From positions 62,001 to 126,000 of the forward strand of contig QVIN01000012.1 in NCBI GenBank assembly GCA_003416985.1: a DNA stretch of 64,000 nucleotides, written 5' to 3'. The notes under the pieces were generated by a model. The model was given only the letters and a program-made list of their open reading frames with translations, had not been told where the DNA came from and ran no database searches. Of this stretch, positions 1 through 7,031 are shown one piece after another. Every line of letters begins with the position of its first letter. Positions within the stretch are counted from its first letter, which is position 1. Both the position numbers and the translations under genes were made by a program. Origin of the DNA: Duganella sp. BJB480 (GTDB lineage: Bacteria > Pseudomonadota > Gammaproteobacteria > Burkholderiales > Burkholderiaceae_D).

Positions 1-2
1 TG

Positions 3-308
3 TTCATTTCGCCGCTGGCCGGCGTGGTGCCCAGCTACGCCACGGCACCCGCGCTGCTGTACGTGTCCTGCCTGATGCTGCGCGAACTGGTCGACATCGA
101 CTGGTCCGACACCACCGAAAGCGTGCCAGCCGCCATCGCGGCGCTGACCATGCCGTTCACGTACTCGATCGCGCTTGGCGTGGCGTTCGGCTTCATCTCC
201 TACGCGGTGTTGAAGCTGTTGACCGGCCGTGTGCGCGAAGTGCGTCCAGTGATCTGGGCGATCGCTTGCGTGTTCACCTTCAAGTTCGTCTACCTCGGCG
301 CAGGCTGA
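3..308 (+). CDS. NCS2 family purine permease, C-terminal end (partial)
   Basis: The window opens inside this gene, so only about the last 101 residues are visible. They align almost residue for residue with the C-terminus of the complete permease at 4264-5562, sharing the ATAPALL stretch, the WSDTTESVPAAI block and the LKLLTG stretch. The family (nucleobase:cation symporter 2, AzgA/xanthine-uracil group) imports purine bases across the inner membrane by proton symport. Two hydrophobic segments are visible here. The Tsx-like porin follows on the same strand after 88 bp, so the two may be cotranscribed. Substrate cannot be told from the tail; hypoxanthine, guanine or adenine is inferred from family. 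Confidence 0.85.
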   Translation, partial: FISPLAGVVPSYATAPALLYVSCLMLRELVDIDWSDTTESVPAAIAALTMPFTYSIALGVAFGFISYAVLKLLTGRVREVRPVIWAIACVFTFKFVYLGAG

Positions 309-396
309 GGATCCAACCCGCACGATTGCATCCTCACCGGCGCGCCGCATGGCGCCGGCGGGGACGGTCGCGTCCAAAATAATATGGAAAACTAAA

Positions 397-1248
397 ATGA
401 AAACGAGACAAATGTTGTGCATCGCCTTGATGAGCATCGGCGCGGCCCATGCCGCCGACTGGAGCGACACCTCCGTCAGCTGGCGTTATGGGAACGACTA
501 TCGCGAGCCGTTCAACCCGAACGACATCTCCAAGAATATCCTTGCGCTGACCCACGTCAGCGGCTACAAGTACGGCACCAACTTCTTCAACGTGGACTTT
601 TTGATGTCGGACAAAAATGATCCGGCTTCGCTGACGCAAAAGTCGGGCGCCAACGAAGCCTATATCCTGTACCGTAATACGGTAGACCTGGGCAAGGTCA
701 CCGGGCGCGAATACAAATTCGGGCCGGTGCGTGGGCTGGGCATCACCGGCGGATTCGACGTCAACACGAAGAATGATGTGGGCTACAACTCGCGCAAGCG
801 TATGTTCGTGCTGGGGCCGACTTTTATGTGGGACGTGCCGGCGGGGCACTTCAACACCAGCCTGTTCCTGCTCAAGGAGAGCAACGCGCCGAGCGGCGCC
901 TTCCCGCCGATCTCCACCGTGACTGGACGCTATACCTACAAGACGCATGTGATGCTGTCGTCGGAGTGGGGAATACCAGTGGGTTCGTTGTGGGCCTTCG
1001 AAGGTTTTGCGAACTTCATCGCGGCCAAGGGCAAGGACGAAGTGGGCAACGATACCGGCGCCGAGACCAATATCGACATGCAGCTGATGTTTGACGCCGG
1101 CGCCGCCATGGGCCATGCCAAGAACACCTTCCGCATCGGCGTCGAGTACCAGTACTGGCGCAACAAGTTCGGCAACACCTCGTCCACCACCGGCGGCCAG
1201 GGCTATGTCGCCAAGACCCCGATGATACGCGCCGAATATCACTTCTAA
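397..1248 (+). CDS. Tsx-like nucleoside-specific outer membrane channel
   Basis: A 283-residue outer-membrane beta-barrel. It starts with a Sec signal peptide (MKTRQMLCIALMS, cleavage after AHA) and ends in the C-terminal phenylalanine typical of barrels (EYHF). Alternating hydrophobic/aromatic strands and repeated WRYGND, YKYGT and EYQYW patterns fit the Channel_Tsx family, which passes nucleosides through the outer membrane. ATG 397 is chosen because the signal peptide begins there; an in-frame ATG at 349 would add a non-signal leader. It lies directly after an NCS2 purine permease tail, which supports a role in nucleoside or purine uptake. Other barrel families remain possible. Confidence 0.75.
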   Translation: MKTRQMLCIALMSIGAAHAADWSDTSVSWRYGNDYREPFNPNDISKNILALTHVSGYKYGTNFFNVDFLMSDKNDPASLTQKSGANEAYILYRNTVDLGKVTGREYKFGPVRGLGITGGFDVNTKNDVGYNSRKRMFVLGPTFMWDVPAGHFNTSLFLLKESNAPSGAFPPISTVTGRYTYKTHVMLSSEWGIPVGSLWAFEGFANFIAAKGKDEVGNDTGAETNIDMQLMFDAGAAMGHAKNTFRIGVEYQYWRNKFGNTSSTTGGQGYVAKTPMIRAEYHF

Positions 1249-1255
1249 GCAATTT

Positions 1256-1351
1256 GGGGTCAAGTCTGACATTCGGACACGACCCCAGCAGTTGAGGCGT
1301 CGGGCACGGGTTCAACAGATGAGCTCGTGTCCGAATGTCAGACTTGACCCC
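1256..1351. repeat. Inverted pair of REP-like palindromes (BIME-type)
   Basis: Two copies of a 31-bp palindromic unit face each other, at 1256-1286 and 1321-1351. The first unit has GGGGTC/GACCCC arms and an inner GTCTGA/TCGGAC pairing. The second is nearly its reverse complement, with changes only in its first six bases. The spacer between the units is 34 bp. The element fills the gap between convergent genes (porin stop at 1248, GGDEF stop at 1356), so its hairpins may also end both transcripts. Calling it REP/BIME is by architecture; no transposase lies nearby. Confidence 0.75.
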
Positions 1352-1355
1352 AATT

Positions 1356-2411
1356 TTATGCGGCGGCTTGGATGGCGCCGGCCAGGACGTAGCGGTTCTT
1401 GCCGTGGCGCTTGGCGAGATATAGCGCTTCGTCGGCGCGTTTGTAGGTGATGGACAGGTCGCTGTCCTTGTCGAACTCTGCGATGCCGATGCTGACCGTG
1501 CGCGGCGGATGCGTCGCCTTGCGTATGCCGTCCAGCAGCGCGACGGCAAACTCCTGCGCTTCCGCCGCCTCGCCGTGGAACAGTACGCCGAATTCCTCGC
1601 CGCCCAGCCGGCCGCACAGGTGGCCTGCTGCCAGCCTGGCGATTTCCTTTGCCGTGTGAATCAGCACTTCGTCGCCGACGTCGTGCCCCAGCGTGTCGTT
1701 GATCTTTTTGAAGTCGTCGATGTCTATCATCAGGAAGTGCAGCGCCGAGGGCGACGGCCGCGCTTGTGCGCGGCGTACTTCCAGCGTGAATTTGCGGCGG
1801 TTGTTCAGGCCGGTGACGAGGTCTTTGAAGGCCATCTCCGCCAGCTCGCGCCGCGCGCGGTGGCTGCGCACCCGCAGGTTGAGGAAGTAGGCGTGCAGGT
1901 AGATCGCCATGGCGAAGCTGCTGCCCATCACCAGCAACGACAGATTGAACGTCAGCTGCCCCGGTTGCGCGGGGAAATTGCCCACCGTGAGTATCAGCCA
2001 CACGGCGATGGCCGCGCCGATGTAGTTCAGCATGCCGCCGAAGATGGGCGCCGCCGACAGCGTCAACACGGTGCCGACCGGCAGCACCCAGAACGTCGGG
2101 TCCGGACAGTACGCCACCAGCAGGCGAAAGGCGAACGCGGTGGCGGTGGTGCCGACGATGCCGGAGACGACCAGCGCCTTGACCGAACGCGCGCACAGCG
2201 AGATGCCCAGGCTGAGCAACATGCCGGGCACGCCGAACAGCAGGCTGGCCTGCAGCGTCTGTCCGCTGGAGGCCAGGATGACGGCGGCCGTGATCCAGCT
2301 CAGCAGCCCCACGCTTTGGGAGATGATGGCGACCGGACGCAACTCGGAATAGAACTGCTGCTGCTCGTCGGTATCGGCGCCGTAGTAGGAATAGGGAAGT
2401 AGTGTACGCAT
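1356..2411 (-). CDS. Membrane-bound GGDEF diguanylate cyclase
   Basis: A 351-residue protein with about six hydrophobic segments between residues 28 and 178, followed by a GGDEF domain from about 193. The signature reads RLGGEEF, with GGEEF at 270-274, and the substrate motif KDLVTGLNNRRKF is intact, so c-di-GMP synthesis is likely. The position usually holding the RxxD inhibitory site reads AAGH, so product inhibition at an I-site is probably absent. The N-terminal membrane part resembles no sensor family I can name. It is transcribed toward the REP pair. The next gene on this strand is about 100 bp upstream. Confidence 0.88.
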   Translation of the reverse strand: MRTLLPYSYYGADTDEQQQFYSELRPVAIISQSVGLLSWITAAVILASSGQTLQASLLFGVPGMLLSLGISLCARSVKALVVSGIVGTTATAFAFRLLVAYCPDPTFWVLPVGTVLTLSAAPIFGGMLNYIGAAIAVWLILTVGNFPAQPGQLTFNLSLLVMGSSFAMAIYLHAYFLNLRVRSHRARRELAEMAFKDLVTGLNNRRKFTLEVRRAQARPSPSALHFLMIDIDDFKKINDTLGHDVGDEVLIHTAKEIARLAAGHLCGRLGGEEFGVLFHGEAAEAQEFAVALLDGIRKATHPPRTVSIGIAEFDKDSDLSITYKRADEALYLAKRHGKNRYVLAGAIQAAA

Positions 2412-2508
2412 GCGGTCTCAAGGCCTGCCCATCGGGAGGGGCCTCAAGTATACGTGTTCGCATGCCCACGTCCCAGTGAATTTCTGGAATGTGGGCAAAT
2501 ATTTAAGA

Positions 2509-3321
2509 TTACATGCGCGGTTCGCCGGTGCGGGAGTTGACCGCGATGGTCGAGCCCGGAGGCGCGCTCAGCTGCGCACGGTGCTCCTGTCCGCGATAGT
2601 TGTACGTGACGTCCCAGTATTCCGGCTTCGGATTGCTGACGTTTTCGCAGCGGCGCACGTCGCGCGCATAGGTTTGCGAGTTGCTGTTGTTGGCCATGTT
2701 GTTGCCGATGGCCGCGCCCGCCACCGCGCCGCCGGCCGTGGCCACGTCGCGTCCTGTGCCGCCACCCACCTGGTGGCCCAGGATACCGCCGATCAGCGCG
2801 CCGGCGATGACGCCGCCGACGTTGTTGCCGTTGCGGGCCGGTTCGCTCACCTGCTGGCGTTCAACCCAGCAGCGCTGCTCCGGCGTGCCGACCACGGCGC
2901 GTACCGAGGTGATCGGCACGTCGACCACGCGTTCGCTGGGCCGGCGGCGGTATTCATAGGTCGGTTGCGGCAGCGGCGCCGGCGCTTCGTTGTCATAGCT
3001 GTCGCGGCGGCCCACCGGGCGCACCGACGAGATGCGGTCGTTCATGCCCATGCCGCTGAGCGATTCGTAGCTGCCGCGCCGCAGCACCATGCAGTGGCCG
3101 CCGAAGTTGGCGTCGTCGCACACTTCCCACTGGCCGCGATCGACCACCACCGACGAGGCGCGGTCGTTGAAGCCCGTGCGCGAGAAGTCGTTGACGGGGC
3201 GGTTGGCGGTGAAGGTGCGTCCGCGCCAGCCGTCATGTTCGTAAAACGTGATTTGCGCCATGGCTTGCGAGGCCAGCGTCAGGGTGGCGAGCGCGATGGC
3301 GATCTGGATAGGCTTGTTCAT
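2509..3321 (-). CDS. Exported beta/gamma-crystallin and glycine-zipper protein
   Basis: A 270-residue exported protein. Residues 1-22 are a Sec signal peptide (MNKPIQIAIALATLTLAS, then AMA). Residues 23 to about 100 form two Greek-key crystallin-like motifs: ITFYEHDGWRGR, and later a WEVCDDANFGGHC segment ending in NDRISSVRPV. A glycine-zipper membrane-inserting segment runs from about 160 to 205 (GGVIAGALIGGILGHQVGGG). ATG 3321 is preceded by AAGGA, which decides the start. Crystallin domains of this type often bind calcium; the zipper suggests anchoring in the outer membrane. The function is otherwise unknown. It shares its strand with the Lrp gene upstream. Confidence 0.8.
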   Translation of the reverse strand: MNKPIQIAIALATLTLASQAMAQITFYEHDGWRGRTFTANRPVNDFSRTGFNDRASSVVVDRGQWEVCDDANFGGHCMVLRRGSYESLSGMGMNDRISSVRPVGRRDSYDNEAPAPLPQPTYEYRRRPSERVVDVPITSVRAVVGTPEQRCWVERQQVSEPARNGNNVGGVIAGALIGGILGHQVGGGTGRDVATAGGAVAGAAIGNNMANNSNSQTYARDVRRCENVSNPKPEYWDVTYNYRGQEHRAQLSAPPGSTIAVNSRTGEPRM

Positions 3322-3404
3322 GTTGGTCCTTTTATAGTTGTTCGAGCACCTGCACAATGCGCCGCTTCAGGCGCGCCATCTGTGCGGTTGACAACATAAG
3401 CGGA

Positions 3405-3863
3405 TCAGGGCTCCACCGAGTGCGCCCGCTTCAGGCAGCGCAGCACGAAGGTGGAGCGGCTATGGCGCAGGCCGGGCAGCTTGTACAGTTTGCGGCGCAG
3501 GAATTCCTCGTAGCCGGCCGTGCCGGCCACCGCCACCTTGATCAGGTAGTCGTACTCGCCGGTCAGCAGGTAGGCTTCCATTACTTCCGGCAGGTCGGCC
3601 AGCGCCTGGCCGAATTTCTCGAAGATGTCGTCGTCGTGGCGGTCCAGCGTGACTTCGATGATGACCGTGTCCGGGTAGCCCAGCGCCTTCTGGCTGAGCA
3701 GGGCAGTGTAGCCCTCGATCATGCCGCCTTCCTCCAGCGCCCGCACGCGGTTCCAGCACGGCGTGGTGGACAGGCCGACCTTTTCCGCCAGCTTGGTGTT
3801 GCTCAGGCGGCCGTCGCGGCGCAGTTCGCGCAAAATGCTGCGGTCGAGTTCGTCGATTTCCAT
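3405..3863 (-). CDS. Lrp/AsnC family transcriptional regulator
   Basis: A 152-residue protein of the usual Lrp/AsnC length. Residues 4-60 form the winged helix-turn-helix (LDRSILRELRRDGRLSN, LAEKVGLST). Residues 65-145 form the ligand-binding RAM domain, with the effector-pocket region LTGEYDYLIKV. Such proteins bind amino acids and act as dimers or octamers on promoters of amino-acid genes. It is transcribed divergently from the small ACT protein at 3990; the 126-bp gap between them probably carries its operator. Which amino acid it senses cannot be read from the sequence. Confidence 0.92.
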   Translation of the reverse strand: MEIDELDRSILRELRRDGRLSNTKLAEKVGLSTTPCWNRVRALEEGGMIEGYTALLSQKALGYPDTVIIEVTLDRHDDDIFEKFGQALADLPEVMEAYLLTGEYDYLIKVAVAGTAGYEEFLRRKLYKLPGLRHSRSTFVLRCLKRAHSVEP

Positions 3864-3989
3864 GTTGTTTTTCCGTGAAAGATGATTATTCCTCTGAGTT
3901 TATATCAGGAGGGATAATCTTCTTCAATCGGCCAAAAATGAAGCAAAACAAGGAAGCCTATTTTGCGGCTTCCCGGATATTCTGGTTGC

Positions 3990-4274
3990 ATGAATACCAC
4001 ACAAAAAAGCTACCGATTTTGCATCGAGCCGGACGACGCCATCGCCACGCTGGAAGCCGTGCTGGCGATTGTGCGCCGCCTGGGATTGGAATTGCGCAGC
4101 CTGCGCACGACCACGCATCCGCAGGGCGTGGACGTGCAGATACGACTGGCGGCAGAGGATGAGGATCCGCTGACGCTATGCCGCATGCGGCTCAATAACG
4201 TGGTCGGCATCCTGGCGGTGCGGGAGATGCCGACGCTGGTGGCATCCCCGCAGCGGACGGCGGTCAGCCGCTGA
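3990..4274 (+). CDS. Small ACT-like protein, IlvM-like
   Basis: A 94-residue protein. The region about 10-45 (DAIATLEAVLAIVRRLGLEL) followed by strands resembles the ACT fold of acetolactate synthase small subunits such as IlvM, which bind amino acids and regulate a large subunit. No large subunit is present in the window. It lies divergent from an Lrp-type regulator, a common layout for a regulator and its amino-acid-responsive target. ATG 3990 is preferred over the upstream ATG 3963 because MNTTQKSYRF begins the conserved part. Its 3' end overlaps the convergent permease gene by 11 bp. The function assignment is tentative. Confidence 0.6.
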   Translation: MNTTQKSYRFCIEPDDAIATLEAVLAIVRRLGLELRSLRTTTHPQGVDVQIRLAAEDEDPLTLCRMRLNNVVGILAVREMPTLVASPQRTAVSR

Positions 4275-5562
4275 CGTAGGCGTACTTGAACAGGAACAGC
4301 GCGGCGATCACCCACACCACCGGCTTGACCTGACGCGCCTGGCCGGTCAGCAGCTTCAAGCCGGCGTAGGTGATGAAGCCGAAGGCGATGCCGTGGGCGA
4401 TGGAGTAGGTGAACGGGATCACCAGCGCGGTGATCGCGGCCGGCACGCTCTCGGTGGTGTCGCTCCAGTCCACGTCGACCAGGTCGCGCAGCATCAGGCA
4501 GGCGACGAACAGCAGCGCCGGCGCGGTGGCGTAGGCCGGCACCACGCCGGCGATCGGCGCGAAGAACAGCGCCGCCAGGAACAGCGCCGCCACCACCAGC
4601 GCCGTCAGGCCGGTGCGTCCGCCCGCTTGTACGCCGGCCGCGCTTTCCAGATAGGCCGTGGTGCTGGAGGTGCCCAGCATGGAACCGGCCACGATGGCGC
4701 AGCTGTCGGCCAGCAGCGCCTTGTTCAGGCGCTTCATCTTGCCGTCGACCAGCAGGCCGCCGCGGCTGGCCACGCCCATCAGCGTGCCGGTGGCGTCGAA
4801 CAGTTCAACCAGGAAGAACACCAGCACCACATTGAACAATCCCAGCGAGGCCGCGCCCTTCAGGTCGAACTTGAACAACGTCGGCTCCAGCGATGGCGGC
4901 AGCGACATGAAGCCGTGGAAGGTGTTCCCGCCGAAGAAAAAGCTCATCACCGTCACCACCACGATGCCGATCAACAGCGCGCCCGGCACGCGCAGGCGGT
5001 CCAGTGTGACGATCAGCAGGAAGCCGAAGACGGCCATGATGGTTTGCGGCTTGTGCATGTCGCCCACGCGCACCAGCGTCTCGGGGCTGGCGACCACCAG
5101 GCCGGCGCCCTTCATGGCGATCAGCGCCAGGAACAGGCCGAGTCCCACGGTGATGGCGACCCGCAGTGAATGCGGAATGCCGTTGACGATCAGCTCCCGC
5201 ACCTTGAACACGCTCACCAGGATGAACAGGCAGCCGGAGATGAACACCGCGCCGAGCGCCGATTGCCACGGCACGCCCATGCCCAGCACCACGGCGTAGG
5301 CGAAGTAGGCGTTCAGGCCCATGCCCGGCGCCATGCCGATCGGGTAGTTGGCGTACAGGCCCATGATGATGGTGCCCAGCGCCGCCGCCAGGCAGGTGGC
5401 GACGAACACCGCGTCCTTGGGCACGCCGGCGTCGCCCAGGATGGCGGGGTTGACGAAGATGATGTAGGCCATCGTCAGGAAGGTGGTGATGCCCGCGACC
5501 ACTTCGGTCCTGACGTTGCTGCCATGCTCGGTGAGCTTGAAAAATTTGTCGAGCGGCGACAT
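4264..5562 (-). CDS. NCS2 family purine permease (AzgA type)
   Basis: A complete 432-residue inner-membrane transporter with about 12-14 hydrophobic segments. Motifs typical of the AzgA-type adenine/guanine/hypoxanthine permeases are present: TFLTMAYIIFVNPAIL near residue 30, GMGLNAYFAY near 78, and a LGTSSTTAYLESAAG block near 300. It is a close paralogue of the gene truncated at the left edge of the window. Length matches the family (about 430-440). It probably imports a purine base with protons. The gene stands alone on its strand, divergent from the STAS gene, with 142 bp between them. Confidence 0.92.
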   Translation of the reverse strand: MSPLDKFFKLTEHGSNVRTEVVAGITTFLTMAYIIFVNPAILGDAGVPKDAVFVATCLAAALGTIIMGLYANYPIGMAPGMGLNAYFAYAVVLGMGVPWQSALGAVFISGCLFILVSVFKVRELIVNGIPHSLRVAITVGLGLFLALIAMKGAGLVVASPETLVRVGDMHKPQTIMAVFGFLLIVTLDRLRVPGALLIGIVVVTVMSFFFGGNTFHGFMSLPPSLEPTLFKFDLKGAASLGLFNVVLVFFLVELFDATGTLMGVASRGGLLVDGKMKRLNKALLADSCAIVAGSMLGTSSTTAYLESAAGVQAGGRTGLTALVVAALFLAALFFAPIAGVVPAYATAPALLFVACLMLRDLVDVDWSDTTESVPAAITALVIPFTYSIAHGIAFGFITYAGLKLLTGQARQVKPVVWVIAALFLFKYAYVSG

Positions 5563-5704
5563 GTGCGTTCTCCCTGATTGCGTCGAGGCCGAAGAATATC
5601 ACGTACAGGCGATTCTCCTCGGAATTGCTTATTGCACTGAAAGATGTAAAAATGGAAAAAATCAGGACAAAATGCCATCTTCATCCGCACAGGGCGTCAT
5701 CATT

Positions 5705-6058
5705 ATGGAACTTCAGCCGCAGCAAGCCGGCAGCACGCTTGTGCTTAGCCCCTCCGGCCGCATCGATCATACCCATGCCGATGCCTTCAAACTCGCACTG
5801 GACCCGCACCTGAGCGACTGTACCAAGGATGGCGCCGCGCTGGTGCTCGATTTCAGCGGTGTCAGTTACATCAGCAGCATCGGCCTGCGCGCGTTGATGG
5901 TGGCGATCAAGCAGGTCAAGGCGCAGGGCGGTCGCATGGTGCTGGCGTCCCTGCAGCCGCTGGTGCTGGAGGTGTTCACCATCAGCCGCTTCGACATGCT
6001 GTTCGAGATCTTCCCCGACCGCGTCGCCGCGCTGGCGGTGGTCGGCGGCGCTTCATGA
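5705..6058 (+). CDS. STAS-domain anti-sigma factor antagonist-like protein
   Basis: A 117-residue single STAS domain. The segment VLDFSGVSYISSIGLRALM (about 52-70) contains the serine pair at which SpoIIAA/RsbV-type antagonists are phosphorylated. In partner switching, the unphosphorylated antagonist captures a kinase/anti-sigma protein. Here the candidate kinase is the RsbW-like protein at 10219 and the candidate phosphatase is the PP2C protein at 7032. ATG 5705 matches the usual STAS N-terminus; ATG 5672, with a nearby AGGA, would add 11 residues. The stop overlaps the start of the MBL gene (ATGA), so they are translationally coupled. Confidence 0.85.
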   Translation: MELQPQQAGSTLVLSPSGRIDHTHADAFKLALDPHLSDCTKDGAALVLDFSGVSYISSIGLRALMVAIKQVKAQGGRMVLASLQPLVLEVFTISRFDMLFEIFPDRVAALAVVGGAS

Positions 6059-7023
6059 AAGCCCGCATCTGGGGCGCGCGCGGCTCGCTGCCGGTGGCGC
6101 TGAACCACAAGCAGATCCGCTCCAAGCTGGTGACGGCGCTGGAAGGCGCCATCGGCCGCAATCTCGACACGCCTGAGAAGGTGGCGTCGTATATCGACAA
6201 CGACCTGGGTTTCGATGTGCGCGGCACTTACGGCGGCAATTCCAGTTGCGTCGAGGTGGAGGTGTGGGACCCGGACGCCGTGCATGAACATATCATTCTT
6301 GACCTGGGTTCGGGTGTGCGTGCGCTGGCCGGCGCCAAGCTGGCGCGCTACGGTCCGGGCAAGCCGCAGACCTACCATGTGTTCATGTCCCATCTCCATT
6401 GGGATCACATCATGGGCTTCCCGTTCTTCACGCCGGCTTACATTCCGGGCAACCGCATCATCATCTACGGTTGCCACGAGGAGCTGGAGACGGCGTTCCG
6501 CCGCCAGCAGGAGCCGATCAGCTTCCCGGTCGGCTTCCATCAGCTGGGCGCGACCATCGAGTTCGTGCGGATGGAGCCTGGCGTTCCACTGCGGTTGCAT
6601 GACGTGACCGTGACCGCCAAGCTGCAGCTGCATGCGGGCGACTCGTACGGCTATCGGCTGGAGCAGGGCGGCAAGGCCATGGTCTACAGCACCGACTCGG
6701 AGCACAAGCTGGATAACGCCGCCGAGCGCCTGGCCTTCGTGGAGTTCTTCCGCGACGCCGACCTGGTGATTTTCGACGCCATGTATTCGCTGGCCGATTC
6801 CATTTCGGTGAAGGCCGACTGGGGCCACTCCAGCAACGTGGTCGGCGTCGAGTTGTGCCAGCTGGCCGGGGTCCACCAGCTTTGCCTGTTCCATCACGAG
6901 CCGATTTACGACGACGCGCAGATCGCCCGCGTGCTGGCCGAGACGCGGCGCTATGCCGAGATCACCGGCGAGGCGCCGCTGGACATCGTCTCCGCCTACG
7001 ACGGCATGGAAATCGAACTGTAA
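6055..7023 (+). CDS. MBL-fold metallo-hydrolase
   Basis: A 322-residue metallo-beta-lactamase-fold protein. The zinc motif SHLHWDH is at 112-118 (H113, H115, D117, H118). Further ligands are likely the histidine in LQLHAGD, the aspartate in VIFDAMY and the histidine of LFHHEP. The N-terminal block GARGSLP followed by YGGNSSCVEV near 59-68 is typical of a subgroup related to PhnP/RNase Z-like phosphodiesterases. It overlaps the STAS gene by 4 bp and precedes the PP2C phosphatase by 8 bp, so it is part of the signalling operon. Substrate unknown; a nucleotide second messenger is only a guess. Confidence 0.85.
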   Translation: MKARIWGARGSLPVALNHKQIRSKLVTALEGAIGRNLDTPEKVASYIDNDLGFDVRGTYGGNSSCVEVEVWDPDAVHEHIILDLGSGVRALAGAKLARYGPGKPQTYHVFMSHLHWDHIMGFPFFTPAYIPGNRIIIYGCHEELETAFRRQQEPISFPVGFHQLGATIEFVRMEPGVPLRLHDVTVTAKLQLHAGDSYGYRLEQGGKAMVYSTDSEHKLDNAAERLAFVEFFRDADLVIFDAMYSLADSISVKADWGHSSNVVGVELCQLAGVHQLCLFHHEPIYDDAQIARVLAETRRYAEITGEAPLDIVSAYDGMEIEL

Positions 7024-7031
7024 GCGCGGCC

